Positions 17,327 through 25,289 of a stretch of DNA of 48,220 nucleotides are shown here, one piece after another (position 1 is the first letter of the stretch; every line of letters starts with the position of its first letter). Position numbers and translations under genes: made by a program. Location: the NCBI GenBank assembly GCA_002715965.1, contig PBAL01000036.1, forward strand, positions 1 to 48,220, written 5' to 3'. This stretch comes from Verrucomicrobiales bacterium. GTDB taxonomy: Bacteria; Verrucomicrobiota; Verrucomicrobiia; Limisphaerales; JAYPXF01. Under the pieces are notes generated by a model that had not been told where the DNA came from, searched no databases, and worked only from the letters and a program-made list of their open reading frames with translations.

Positions 17327-18265
17327 ATGAGCCAATCTTCCTCGGTACGAACGGTCATTGATATCGGAACGAACTCCGTGAAGGTGCTGGTCGCCCGGGT
17401 GGTGGGCAGCGCCATCGAACCCATTTTTGAGAAGAACATTCAGACCCGATTGGGACGCGGCCTCTATGAAACCAAACGCCTCAGCGATGCATCTATCCGG
17501 CACACTGCCGAAGTCATCGCCGAGTATATGAACACAGCACGATCTTACGGCTCAGAACGGAACATCATCGTCGCCACGAGCGCGGCTCGGGATGCGGAGA
17601 ACCATCAGGAATTCCGGCAGGCCATTCACGCTGTCGCCGGTCAGTATCCGGAGATAATCAGTGGTGATCGGGAGGCTGAATTGGCTTACCGGGGCATCCG
17701 CGCTCAACCCGGATTGGATTCAGGACTGGTATTTGTGGTCGATGTGGGCGGAGGCAGCACCGAGTTCATTGTGGGTTCTGGAGAGACACCGGCATTTTCC
17801 ATCAGCATCCCGCTTGGCTCTGTTCGCGCGATGTCGCAATTCAACTTCGCGGACCCGCCTGGCGAGGAGGGTCTCAATCGGTGTCTTGAGTTTGTTCGCG
17901 AGTTCTTGGATTCCGGAACTCTGCCAAAGGATCAAATCCGCCGACATCTTGATCCCATCAGCACGCTTGCCGGCACGGGTGGGACGACCACCTTCCTATC
18001 GAAGATGTTTCACGAAACTGATGACTTCGACCGGGAACAAATCGAATCCACGGTTCTCGACCGCGCCACACTGATGAAACTGACGAACCGCCTCTGGACC
18101 AGCCCGCTCGAACAACGCAAAAAGATCCCGGGCATTCCTCCGGAACGCGCGGATGTGATTCCCTTTGGCGCGGCCATTCACCTCGTCATTCTCGATGAAT
18201 TCAACTTGGATAAACTCGTTGCCAGCACGCGCGGAATTCGAACAGGACTCTTGCTGGATGAATGA
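17327..18265 (+). CDS. ppx: Ppx/GppA-family phosphatase
   Basis: The 312-residue protein matches the exopolyphosphatase/guanosine pentaphosphatase family (ASKHA fold): first phosphate loop VIDIGTNSVKVLVARV, ATSAARDAEN, the SGDREAELAYRG segment holding the catalytic Glu, second phosphate loop VVDVGGGSTEFIVG, and STLAGTGGTTTFL. It is the short form without the C-terminal HD-like domain of E. coli Ppx. Such enzymes remove terminal phosphates from polyphosphate or (p)ppGpp. It starts 9 bases after the ROK gene and closes the operon; polyphosphate or nucleotide turnover may therefore link all four genes, but that is inference. Confidence 0.88.
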   Translation: MSQSSSVRTVIDIGTNSVKVLVARVVGSAIEPIFEKNIQTRLGRGLYETKRLSDASIRHTAEVIAEYMNTARSYGSERNIIVATSAARDAENHQEFRQAIHAVAGQYPEIISGDREAELAYRGIRAQPGLDSGLVFVVDVGGGSTEFIVGSGETPAFSISIPLGSVRAMSQFNFADPPGEEGLNRCLEFVREFLDSGTLPKDQIRRHLDPISTLAGTGGTTTFLSKMFHETDDFDREQIESTVLDRATLMKLTNRLWTSPLEQRKKIPGIPPERADVIPFGAAIHLVILDEFNLDKLVASTRGIRTGLLLDE

Positions 18266-18327
18266 AGTATCCGTAGCGCAGACAGCCCGCCAGAGACCGA
18301 TCTCCATCCCTGCAATCACGCAACACC

Positions 18328-18670
18328 ATGATCGTATACGTAGACGTCGATGAAACCTTCATCAGCAACGCCGGACCGACCCAGACTCCGATCCCTGAAG
18401 TTGTCGAACATCTTCGTCGCATTCATTCCGTAGGTGCCAAGCTGTACTGCTGGAGTGCCGGAGGCGTGGGACTATGCACGTAAGTGCGCAGCGTTGGCCG
18501 GAATCGAAAATCTCTTCGAAGCCTTCCTGCCCAAACCACGCGTGATGATCGACGACACCTATGCCACCGGCTGGCCATTCTGCGTCGCCGTGCACCCGCG
18601 TTGGTGCACAAACAGATCGTGGAACGACTACCTTGATCCGCTCTTGGAAACGGGCGTCTTGAATGGGTGA
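18328..18670 (+). pseudogene. Small HAD-like phosphatase broken by a one-base frameshift
   Basis: From ATG 18328 the frame reads MIVYVDVDETFIS, a HAD-type DxDxT nucleophile motif, continues through VVEHLRRIHSVGAKLYCWSA and hits a stop at about 18483. In another frame the protein continues as DYARKCAALAGIENLFEAF, then PKPRVMIDDTYATGWPF with the late acidic motif, and ends at 18670. Removing one G from the GGG run at 18468-18470 restores a single frame of about 113 residues. It lies 62 bases after the Ppx gene on the same strand. It is either a pseudogene, a phase-variable gene or an indel error. Confidence 0.65.
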
Positions 18671-18796
18671 TTCGTCTGCGATTCTTCATTCAGTGCCCCG
18701 TGCAAACACCGTAATCTCGATTGAAAAGCGCTCTACGTAGAGCTTACTGCAAAAAGAATGTCGGATTCACTTTCGGTCAAAAGGTTTTCCATTGAC

Positions 18797-18908
18797 GGAG
18801 ACCCCATCGGCACAAGACCGATGGGGTCTTCTAATGATGTATGTCAATTAGCTCACCAATCTCTCTCACCACCGAGACAAGCTCGGTGGGGTCGTTAGTT
18901 CCTTCAAG
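18797..18908. repeat. Two-hairpin dispersed repeat, copy 1
   Basis: This lies in a 350-base gene-free interval. It contains a perfect 11-bp hairpin (18800-18828, GACCCCATCGG/CCGATGGGGTC) and an 8-bp hairpin (18869-18889, CCACCGAG/CTCGGTGG) joined by a conserved 40-base spacer. An inverted copy lies at 24882-24994, with about 100 of 113 aligned positions identical by eye. No open frame is shared. Confidence 0.75.
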
Positions 18909-18935
18909 GTTCCGACATCTGTATGCGGCAGACTC

Positions 18936-18963
18936 TAAACATGTCACATATGTGACATGTTTA
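18936..18963. promoter_or_regulatory. Perfect 28-bp palindrome
   Basis: Positions 18936-18963 are a loop-free palindrome centred on CATATG, with half-site TAAACATGTCACAT. It lies between repeat copy 1 and the 3' end of the minus-strand copper-monooxygenase gene. It could be a site for a dimeric DNA-binding protein or a cruciform; no T-tract follows. A second, 14-bp palindrome lies at 18730-18743. Confidence 0.5.
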
Positions 18964-19023
18964 TGTACACGACTGTTTCGCTAAGAAGACTCGTAGTTTC
19001 TGAACGGCAAACAGCCGTGACGA

Positions 19024-20478
19024 TCAACGCCGATTTCGGCGATAGAACTTCCGGGCTTCTTCCTGTTCAGCCCGGTTCAGTTTTCCATCGCCATCCTTGT
19101 CGAATCGTTCGGTGATTCGTTGGATCAGGCTCTTGCGGTTGTTCCCTGATCCGGCGAATCGATTGACGACGGATTGTGACGCTGCCTTGCGGACGTGGTC
19201 GCGGTAGGATTGCTTGAGGACGTCGAGTTCAGAGGGATTCTTCGCGACGACGAGGAGAGTGACACTGCCCATTTCATCTTCGGACTCGCGGCCCCAACGA
19301 ACCCACTTCGGCGGATCGTTTGGATTGTTGATGTTGTCGCTGGAATTATCCCAGACTACGTTGGCGTGGACCTTCGTTCCTTTCGGCAAATCAACCCAGC
19401 CGGTGTAGTTGTATTGTTCCTGCCAGGAAAAGTCCCATTCCGGTATGTCGAGGAGCACGCGCTTCGACCCGTCCGGCAGTTCGGCCGACATGTCGAGAGC
19501 CTTGCCGAGGTAATGCGCGTGGGCACTGACGCCGAAGGCGCGCACGTCAATCGGCAGCACGAACGAATCTTCCTTGTGGTAGTTCGCCTCGCCGGGAGGA
19601 ATGTTCACCCCGGACAATGCGCCGAAGACCGGTGGAAGCTGAACCACGGAGAAGCCCTGCGTGGGCGCGTCGGTGAAATAAATCCCAAGCGTGGAAAGTT
19701 CGGTCTCTTCCTTGCCGGAGGGATGGAAGTGTGTGGAGAGGATGAGGTCCGAACCCTTGGGCAGTTTGTAGGCCAGGCCGCCCGGGAGGTGACGAGGCGT
19801 TCCGCCGACTGCCCATCCGCCGATGGCGTTTCGTTGCAGGCCCTTTGCCATGCGCCGGAAACCGGGGACCGGATCCTTGGCATCGAGTTCGCGGGCACTG
19901 CCTTCGGTGTCGAAGTAGAACAAGGAGTGATGAACGATAGAGCGGTTGCCTGGACGAAACTCGATGGCGGAAATCCACTTGTCCTCCTTCAATTCGAGCG
20001 GGATGACAAAGTTGCGATACACGTCCGGTCCTTCAGCATGGAGCGTGTAGCCTTCTTTCATCTTTACGACGAGGTCGGGTTTGCCGAGCTGCCAGCCATC
20101 GGTGAACTTCGGCAATGCGGGCACTTTGTCCGGGTTGCCTTCGGGCATGTCGGCAGCGACCCAGGCCTTGATCTCCTCGATTTCGCTCTGCTTCAGACGG
20201 CGATCGCCATGAAACTGGTAGTCGCCCGACTTGGCGTGCCACGGAGGCATGAACCCGCTGTCCACCACGCGGGCAATCAATCGGCCGCGTTTGCTGATCT
20301 CACGATAATTCATGAACGTGAACGGCGCGGCTTCACCCGGACGATGGCAGGTCGTGCACTTGTTGAACACGATCGGCGCGATGTCGTCGGAGAAGGTGGG
20401 TGCGTTCGCAACCGCCGACTCGCTGGTCGTGAGCGCCAGGAGCAGGAAGGCGCCAAGAAGTATTGAAATGCGTTTCAT
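19024..20478 (-). CDS. Exported haem c / copper type II monooxygenase-like protein with EF-hand
   Basis: The 484-residue protein starts with a signal peptide ending near VANA. Residues about 25-115 are a cytochrome c-like domain with the haem site CTTCH and a later Met (SGFMPPWH). Residues about 130-430 resemble the copper type II, ascorbate-dependent monooxygenase (PHM) fold, with likely copper ligands in IVHHSLFYFD, LSTHFHPSGK and SAHAHYLGK. The C-terminus has one EF-hand loop (DKDGDGKLNRAE). It should be periplasmic or cell-surface. Hydroxylation of an unknown substrate is inferred from the family. The ATG overlaps the stop of the redoxin gene, indicating a coupled two-gene operon. Confidence 0.85.
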   Translation of the reverse strand: MKRISILLGAFLLLALTTSESAVANAPTFSDDIAPIVFNKCTTCHRPGEAAPFTFMNYREISKRGRLIARVVDSGFMPPWHAKSGDYQFHGDRRLKQSEIEEIKAWVAADMPEGNPDKVPALPKFTDGWQLGKPDLVVKMKEGYTLHAEGPDVYRNFVIPLELKEDKWISAIEFRPGNRSIVHHSLFYFDTEGSARELDAKDPVPGFRRMAKGLQRNAIGGWAVGGTPRHLPGGLAYKLPKGSDLILSTHFHPSGKEETELSTLGIYFTDAPTQGFSVVQLPPVFGALSGVNIPPGEANYHKEDSFVLPIDVRAFGVSAHAHYLGKALDMSAELPDGSKRVLLDIPEWDFSWQEQYNYTGWVDLPKGTKVHANVVWDNSSDNINNPNDPPKWVRWGRESEDEMGSVTLLVVAKNPSELDVLKQSYRDHVRKAASQSVVNRFAGSGNNRKSLIQRITERFDKDGDGKLNRAEQEEARKFYRRNRR

Positions 20479-21068
20479 TAGTCCGGGTTCTTTCTTGGTT
20501 TGGGAATGTAGCAGCCAATGGCTTCGGTGCGAGCATTGCTGATGGGTTTTCCAGCGATCAAATTATGCAGGGCGTCCCGAAGATCGGTGACCGTCGCTTT
20601 GCGCCGGCGTTTGCCGAAGTCCGCATAGAGATTGTCGATCCGTCCGCGATACGCGGTGCGACCTTCTGTATCGATCAACACCGCTTCGGGCGTGACGGTC
20701 GCTCCGGTAGCTTTCACGAGTTGATGACGGCGATCGTGAAAGGCGGTCACCTCGGAGAGTCCAAATTCCTGCCGGTGTTTCTTCAGCGCGTCCGTCTTGG
20801 CGTCGGGATCGACGTAGGCAATCGCGCATGAGAAGCCTTGCTTGGCAAACTCCCTGTGGATACGTCGAATTTCAGGGGAGTAGGCATTGGAGACCGGGCA
20901 GTCGTGAGTGACGAAGAAGAGAATCGAACCCTTCTCAGCGGGGTTGAGCGGCTTGAGTTTCCTGCCATCCAGATCGGCGATCTTGATCGCGGCCTTCTCG
21001 CCACTGAACGAAGTGCCGGGAAGAACGATCATCAAAGCGAGCACGCAGCCAATCGCTTGCCTAGTCAT
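20478..21068 (-). CDS. Exported thioredoxin-fold (redoxin) protein
   Basis: I take the ATG at 21068 because it begins a clean signal peptide (MTRQAIGCVLALMIVLPGTSFS); the frame is open upstream to 21161 but the extra residues are not protein-like. The product has about 196 residues and a thioredoxin-like fold: FFVTHDCPVSNAYSPEIRR holds a single active-site Cys (C-P-x-x-N, as in peroxiredoxin-like redoxins), and ATVTPEAVLID carries the cis-Pro. It probably assists or regenerates the copper/haem protein encoded immediately downstream, whose start overlaps this stop (TAATG). The C-terminal GCYIPKP adds one more Cys. Confidence 0.83.
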   Translation of the reverse strand: MTRQAIGCVLALMIVLPGTSFSGEKAAIKIADLDGRKLKPLNPAEKGSILFFVTHDCPVSNAYSPEIRRIHREFAKQGFSCAIAYVDPDAKTDALKKHRQEFGLSEVTAFHDRRHQLVKATGATVTPEAVLIDTEGRTAYRGRIDNLYADFGKRRRKATVTDLRDALHNLIAGKPISNARTEAIGCYIPKPRKNPD

Positions 21069-21170
21069 GAATCGCTTTGATCGTTTGGTCGTTCTCACAC
21101 GTGCCTGCTTATTACCGTTCTCAACAACATGATGAATTACATCTCCTTGCGCAAGGCACACGATTTCGAT

Positions 21171-22130
21171 TCAGCGAACGGCTGAAATCCGTTCGTTCCG
21201 ATAACCCCGCGCGTCCGGGTCAAGGATCATAGCCTTGTAATTCCAGACGGCGTTGCTGGAGACGACCGGGTTCTGGTCGGTGGCCGTGCCAATCACCTGT
21301 CCCAGGCCATCCAAGAGATCGAATTCGACCTTCACGTAGAAGAAATCCACCGGTGAATGGTTCGTCACCATGCCGCGGATGTAGACGAGGTTTCCAAATT
21401 TCTCCTTCTTCATCTGGTGGGTGAGGAGTTCCACGCCACCCTTCGGAGGAAGACCGTCGGGGCCCAATACCGGAGGCGGATAGAGCCGCCGGTAATTCAT
21501 GAAGGCAGTGACTGCGAGGGCAATGACGACGATGTAACCGGTGTAACGAAGCGCCTTGACCCACCAAACGAGGATGTCCCCGCAGGCAGGACAGAACTTT
21601 TTCTCGAGCGCCTTGTAGCCGCAGGAAGCGCAGCGCTTCTCGCCGGCCTTGAGCACCTCCTCGACCTCGTCTTCCCAGAGTGCCTTGACCTTCGACGGCG
21701 CCTTCCGTCTATCGAGTCCGGCGCGTGAGACGGCCAGCGCACCGGGACGCCTGCGCAAACCCAGTCCGACGCGTGGCGCAGGAGGCGGTTTGGAGGTGGC
21801 CTTGAGGTTTGAAGGTGGGGGCGCCTTCAGGGCGCGCGGCCTCGGTGGAGGCGGGGCACCGCCTTTCTTCATTCCCGGCCTGGGTTTGGGTAGGGGCGGC
21901 TTGCCTCCTCCACCTGGTGGCGGGGGAGGAGCGCTAGGGGTAACTGTCGGCACATCATCGTCCGGCTCAGCCATGATGACCGGGGCGACGACAACCGCTT
22001 CATCCTCCTCAAAGAGCGTCGTTTCCGTAGCGCAATGCGGACATTGAACCACCATGCCGACAGCTTCGCGTGGGAATGAGATGTTCCCACCGCACGAATT
22101 GCACGGGCATTTGATTTCGTCCTGACTCAT
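21171..22130 (-). CDS. Membrane protein with two zinc ribbons and a proline-rich linker
   Basis: This 319-residue protein begins with a zinc ribbon (CPCNSCGG to CPHC, residues 8-33), then an acidic stretch, then a proline/glycine/arginine-rich region of about 80 residues. A second zinc ribbon follows (CASCGYKALEKKFCPACG, about 167-184), then one transmembrane helix (YTGYIVVIALAVTAFM), then an extracytoplasmic domain of about 95 residues resembling FxLYD/DUF3426 beta-sandwiches (GNLVYIRGMVTNHSP to VSSNAVWNYKAMILDPDA). The zinc ribbons would be cytoplasmic. The function is unknown. It lies 102 bases upstream of the redoxin start on the same strand. Confidence 0.8.
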   Translation of the reverse strand: MSQDEIKCPCNSCGGNISFPREAVGMVVQCPHCATETTLFEEDEAVVVAPVIMAEPDDDVPTVTPSAPPPPPGGGGKPPLPKPRPGMKKGGAPPPPRPRALKAPPPSNLKATSKPPPAPRVGLGLRRRPGALAVSRAGLDRRKAPSKVKALWEDEVEEVLKAGEKRCASCGYKALEKKFCPACGDILVWWVKALRYTGYIVVIALAVTAFMNYRRLYPPPVLGPDGLPPKGGVELLTHQMKKEKFGNLVYIRGMVTNHSPVDFFYVKVEFDLLDGLGQVIGTATDQNPVVSSNAVWNYKAMILDPDARGYRNERISAVR

Positions 22131-22267
22131 ACGCTCACCGGTCCGCTTGAGGGGGCTGGGACGGTCCGTCGAGTGTCCACTTCACATCACAAGCGGTTCA
22201 AGGCTATTTCTGAATTGGACGGCAGGCCTCAGCACCGGGTTTCGCGGAGATCCATCCCCAGACCGCA

Positions 22268-22490
22268 TCGGCAACAAGGAAAACGTGTTGATCGTTCAGG
22301 GCGACATCTATGCCATGCCGTTTCGGCAAGGCTCGGCGGATCGCGTGTTCTGCTTTGGCGTATTGCAACACACGCCTGAGCCACAACGTTCGTTCAATGA
22401 ACTTCCCAAGTAGGCCGAGTCGGGCGGAAGCATCGTGGCGGACAATTACATCAAACCGGCCGACTTACGAAGACCAACTGGACCAGTTCG
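22268..22490 (+). pseudogene. Fragment of a SAM-dependent methyltransferase
   Basis: A plus-strand stretch reads ENVLIVQGDIYAMPFRQGS and VFCFGVLQHTPEPQRSF, the motif II/III region of class I methyltransferases (acidic DIYAMPF and GVLQHTP blocks). It is interrupted by a stop at 22411-22413, after which the same frame continues with SGGSIVADNYIKP, the next strand of the fold. The N-terminal SAM-binding glycine motif is missing. It is clearly a remnant. Confidence 0.55.
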
Positions 22491-22493
22491 CCC

Positions 22494-22859
22494 TTGCCCG
22501 TGGCTCGCCACCATGGCGGCTACCAATTCGTCCTCACGAATCTGGTCGTGGGAGGCGAGGAATTGGTTGCGAGATCAACCGGAGACAAACCCACCGGAGC
22601 GCTGGCTTCATTTCGTGTGTTCCGGGATGGCCAGCCTTCAGCGGACTGGGTCGCGACCTGGGCGAGACTGAAAGACAAAGCCGGCAACCGGTTTCCTTCT
22701 TCTCACAAGGTCGAAACTCTCGGTGACTCCGACCAATGTTTCTTCGCCCAACATCCCAAGGGATCGATCGTCTTGAAAACAATTAAGCGAGCACCATTTA
22801 ATTATCGCGGCATCCCGATCAGCGTTTGCGTGCAATTGCCCTCACCGCAGTGGCAATGA
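22494..22859 (+). CDS. Unrecognised open frame, possibly a gene fragment
   Basis: This frame of about 120 residues follows the methyltransferase remnant and runs into the 3' end of the convergent M14 gene by about 40 bases. Its composition is protein-like (YQFVLTNLVVGGEELVARST, WVATWARLKDKAGNRFPSSH), but the start (TTG at 22494) is arbitrary because the frame stays open upstream, and there is no ribosome binding site. I do not recognise a family. Given the decayed neighbour, it may be the tail of a lost gene. Confidence 0.3.
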   Translation: MPVARHHGGYQFVLTNLVVGGEELVARSTGDKPTGALASFRVFRDGQPSADWVATWARLKDKAGNRFPSSHKVETLGDSDQCFFAQHPKGSIVLKTIKRAPFNYRGIPISVCVQLPSPQWQ

Positions 22860-24345
22860 TCGATTCCAATCCCCTGGTCGCTTCCGGATGTGGACTGATC
22901 GAGACGACGCGGCCATCACCGAACTCGCCTTCAACGATGGCCGGCGTGTTGATCATGGTTCCTTTTTGAGGTGGATAGAGAACCTTCTCCGAACGGAAAT
23001 AGGCGAGGACTTTGTAGTTGGGCAGACCGGGAAGATTCTTCGGGGAAACGATCGGGCCGTTTTGATACCGGACATCCACGTGCTCGGGGATATCGGCGAA
23101 CAGTTTCTTGCCGGCCTCGGTCAGCTGCATCTTCTGATCCGTCCCCTTTCCGCGGTACCACATCTGTTTCCGTCCCACACCTTCAATCTCGCGAGCGCCG
23201 GTGAACACATGGGTGTCCACCAGACCCAGCGACCAGCTGTAATGCGCGGAGCAAAGGAAAGCGCCCGCACAGATTCCAAGATAGCCGCCCCCGCTTTTCA
23301 CATACGATCGCACGGCTTTGGCGGATTCCTTGCCAATCGTGGCAGCCTGTTTTGAACCACTGCCGCCACTGAAAATCACGGCTTGAAATTGCGAAAGTAT
23401 TTCACCGCGAATATCCTTCGGACCAAGTTGTGAAACCGTGAATCCCGGCTGCATGGTGAGACTGTTCACCACGTTGCTCACTCCGCGTGCGGAGCTTCCC
23501 GTCCCATCGTACAGACCTATATATAACTGACCTTGCGGATCCGTCGGCGCCATCACATCCACACAATCTCGATCGATCAATCCCACGTGCTGGAGCGCGA
23601 CGTTCATCATCGCACGATGCTGGCGCGTGCGAATTGGCAAGCGCTGATACTGGTACGTTGTTTCGAGAATCATTCCCTTGATATTCAGGAACCGGATCGC
23701 CGCGCTCACCAAACCCGTCCGCTTCGGTCCACGGCCAATCGAAACGAACTTTCGCTTGGGATTGGTCACCGTTTTGTTGGCAGCCGCCAGCATGCGATTC
23801 ACCAACGGATCCAACTCGCCCCGATCATAGATGATGCTCGATCCAACCGACTTCTCCCGGCCGGGCTTTGGCTGATGCGAGCCGTGGAACTGGTAACCTT
23901 CATGCAGATCGAACAACCAATCTGGCTTGTGCTTCAGCACCTGCATCCACAAGGCAGCCGCCAGTTTTCCACGCGTGCCGTCGTCCAATTGCTCCCCGGG
24001 GAAGTTCCGATTCAGATCACGCTGGTTCTCCGGCGCCTCGGGAATGTAGCGAATCCTCTTCCCAAGTGCGGCCACGTTGGCCCGGGGAATCGCAATGAAC
24101 TTTCCCTTCGCCAGCGGCCAATGACGGATCTGCTCCGCAGCCTGAGCACCCGCGGGTTCGTTGCCATGTATCCCGCCGATCATCATGACCGTTGGTCCCG
24201 GGATCCCGGAGTCCCGAACGTGTACCTTGGATTCCCATTCCGTTCCCTTGCCGATGATCTCGGTTCGGCTCGTCTCTGCGAACGCAATCAGTCCGCAAGA
24301 CGTCAACGCGATGAACAGTCCCAAACCGGTAAACCGTTGCTTCAT
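22819..24345 (-). CDS. Exported M14-type zinc carboxypeptidase/deacylase fused to an amidotransferase-like domain
   Basis: The start at 24345 gives a signal peptide (MKQRFTGLGLFIALTSCGLIAFA); an upstream extension to 24495 overlaps the VOC gene. The 508-residue product has an N-terminal M14/AstE-AspA-like domain (about 30-305) with zinc ligands in GGIHGNEPAG (His60, Glu63) and DLHEGYQFHGSH (His148). From about 315 it has a domain like the N-terminal part of eukaryotic biotin-protein ligase, a class I amidotransferase fold (VIFSGGSGSKQ, GGGYLGICAGAFLCS with a candidate nucleophile Cys). The first domain would cleave an amide or peptide bond outside the cytoplasm; the role of the second is unknown. 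It follows the VOC gene by 10 bases. Confidence 0.82.
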   Translation of the reverse strand: MKQRFTGLGLFIALTSCGLIAFAETSRTEIIGKGTEWESKVHVRDSGIPGPTVMMIGGIHGNEPAGAQAAEQIRHWPLAKGKFIAIPRANVAALGKRIRYIPEAPENQRDLNRNFPGEQLDDGTRGKLAAALWMQVLKHKPDWLFDLHEGYQFHGSHQPKPGREKSVGSSIIYDRGELDPLVNRMLAAANKTVTNPKRKFVSIGRGPKRTGLVSAAIRFLNIKGMILETTYQYQRLPIRTRQHRAMMNVALQHVGLIDRDCVDVMAPTDPQGQLYIGLYDGTGSSARGVSNVVNSLTMQPGFTVSQLGPKDIRGEILSQFQAVIFSGGSGSKQAATIGKESAKAVRSYVKSGGGYLGICAGAFLCSAHYSWSLGLVDTHVFTGAREIEGVGRKQMWYRGKGTDQKMQLTEAGKKLFADIPEHVDVRYQNGPIVSPKNLPGLPNYKVLAYFRSEKVLYPPQKGTMINTPAIVEGEFGDGRVVSISPHPEATRGLESIIATAVRAIARKR

Positions 24346-24355
24346 GATTCCAATC

Positions 24356-24799
24356 CTACTTGGCGAAAAGCTGCCCTTCAATGTCCGCGAAAGCCTTGAA
24401 TTCCAGCGCGTTCCCAGACGGGTCTTCGAAGAACATCGTGCACTGCTCACCCGCTTCTCCTTTGAAGCGCACATAGGGTTCGATAATGAACTCATCCACG
24501 AATGTCTTCGCCTTCTGCGCGAGCGCTTCCCACTCCGGAATCGTCATCACCACGCCGAAATGAGGCACGGGCACGGATTTCGCATCCACCGGGTTACGGT
24601 GATTTGGCAGCTTGCCATCCGGACCCAGATTCGGATTCAAATGCGTGACCACCTGGTGTCCATACATGTTCCAGTCGATCCAGCTTTCCGCACTGCGCCC
24701 CTCGGAAAAGCCCAGCTTGCTTCCGTAGAATTCCCGGGCCTCCGCCACGTCACGAACCTGCACAGCAAGATGAAACGGTGTAAACATGCCAGCGATCAT
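24356..24799 (-). CDS. Glyoxalase/VOC superfamily protein
   Basis: A 147-residue cytoplasmic protein of the vicinal oxygen chelate fold with paired beta-alpha-beta-beta-beta units. Candidate metal ligands are the His in FHLAVQV, the His in PHFGVVM and the Glu in NALEFKAF near the C-terminus. FFEDPSGNALEF is a typical VOC end. The enzyme type (lyase, dioxygenase, resistance protein) cannot be decided. Two starts are possible, ATG 24799 and ATG 24787, and neither has a good ribosome binding site. It is probably cotranscribed with the M14 fusion gene 10 bases downstream. Confidence 0.83.
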   Translation of the reverse strand: MIAGMFTPFHLAVQVRDVAEAREFYGSKLGFSEGRSAESWIDWNMYGHQVVTHLNPNLGPDGKLPNHRNPVDAKSVPVPHFGVVMTIPEWEALAQKAKTFVDEFIIEPYVRFKGEAGEQCTMFFEDPSGNALEFKAFADIEGQLFAK

Positions 24800-24881
24800 T
24801 GTCGATCTGCATCATATTGCAATGGGAGAGAAGAAAGCTCGAGGTGATTGGATGGAGCGAACTGCACGAAGGATGTCATAA

Positions 24882-24994
24882 ACTTGAAGGAACCAACGAC
24901 CCTACCGAGCTTGTCTCGGTGGTGAGAAAGATTGGTGAGCTAATCGACATGCGCCATTCAATCGACCCCATTGGCCTTGTGCCGATGGGGTCTC
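24882..24994. repeat. Two-hairpin dispersed repeat, copy 2 (inverted)
   Basis: Inverted relative to copy 1 at 18797-18908, with the same hairpins in reverse order: 24901-24921 and 24963-24991. Both stems tolerate single mismatches here while the loops and spacer are kept. It lies in the 490-base gap between the VOC gene and the VHL-beta protein gene; I see no gene in the rest of that gap. Confidence 0.75.
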
Positions 24995-25289
24995 CTTCAA
25001 AGGGAAGCCTTCCGACCTAAATCGAATCCGACATTCTCTTTGCCTTACGCTCTAAACTCGTCCGTATCCACACAGTTGCTTCGACTGGCAGTCGAAGTGT
25101 GGGTGGCAAACCGAAAGCATTCCTTCTTCGTTTCGATTTGTGAGTGCCCCCGGGAAGAGGATCAGGTGAAGGGAAACGGCGCATTTGATAGCCGGCCATG
25201 GCACCCTCAGCTTCATCTTCTTGTCCTCCATTTTCTTGTCTCTGATAAGCTTCCCAGGCAAAGCTGAAAAAAGTCTGGCCGCTTCGCAC

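Noticed and set aside
19195..20466. Plus-strand open frame of 423 codons
   Set aside because: Antisense shadow of the haem/copper protein, which has a signal peptide, haem motif and copper ligands on the minus strand.
21649..22047. Glycine-rich plus-strand open frame resembling a structural protein
   Set aside because: It is the complement of the proline-rich linker of the zinc-ribbon protein.
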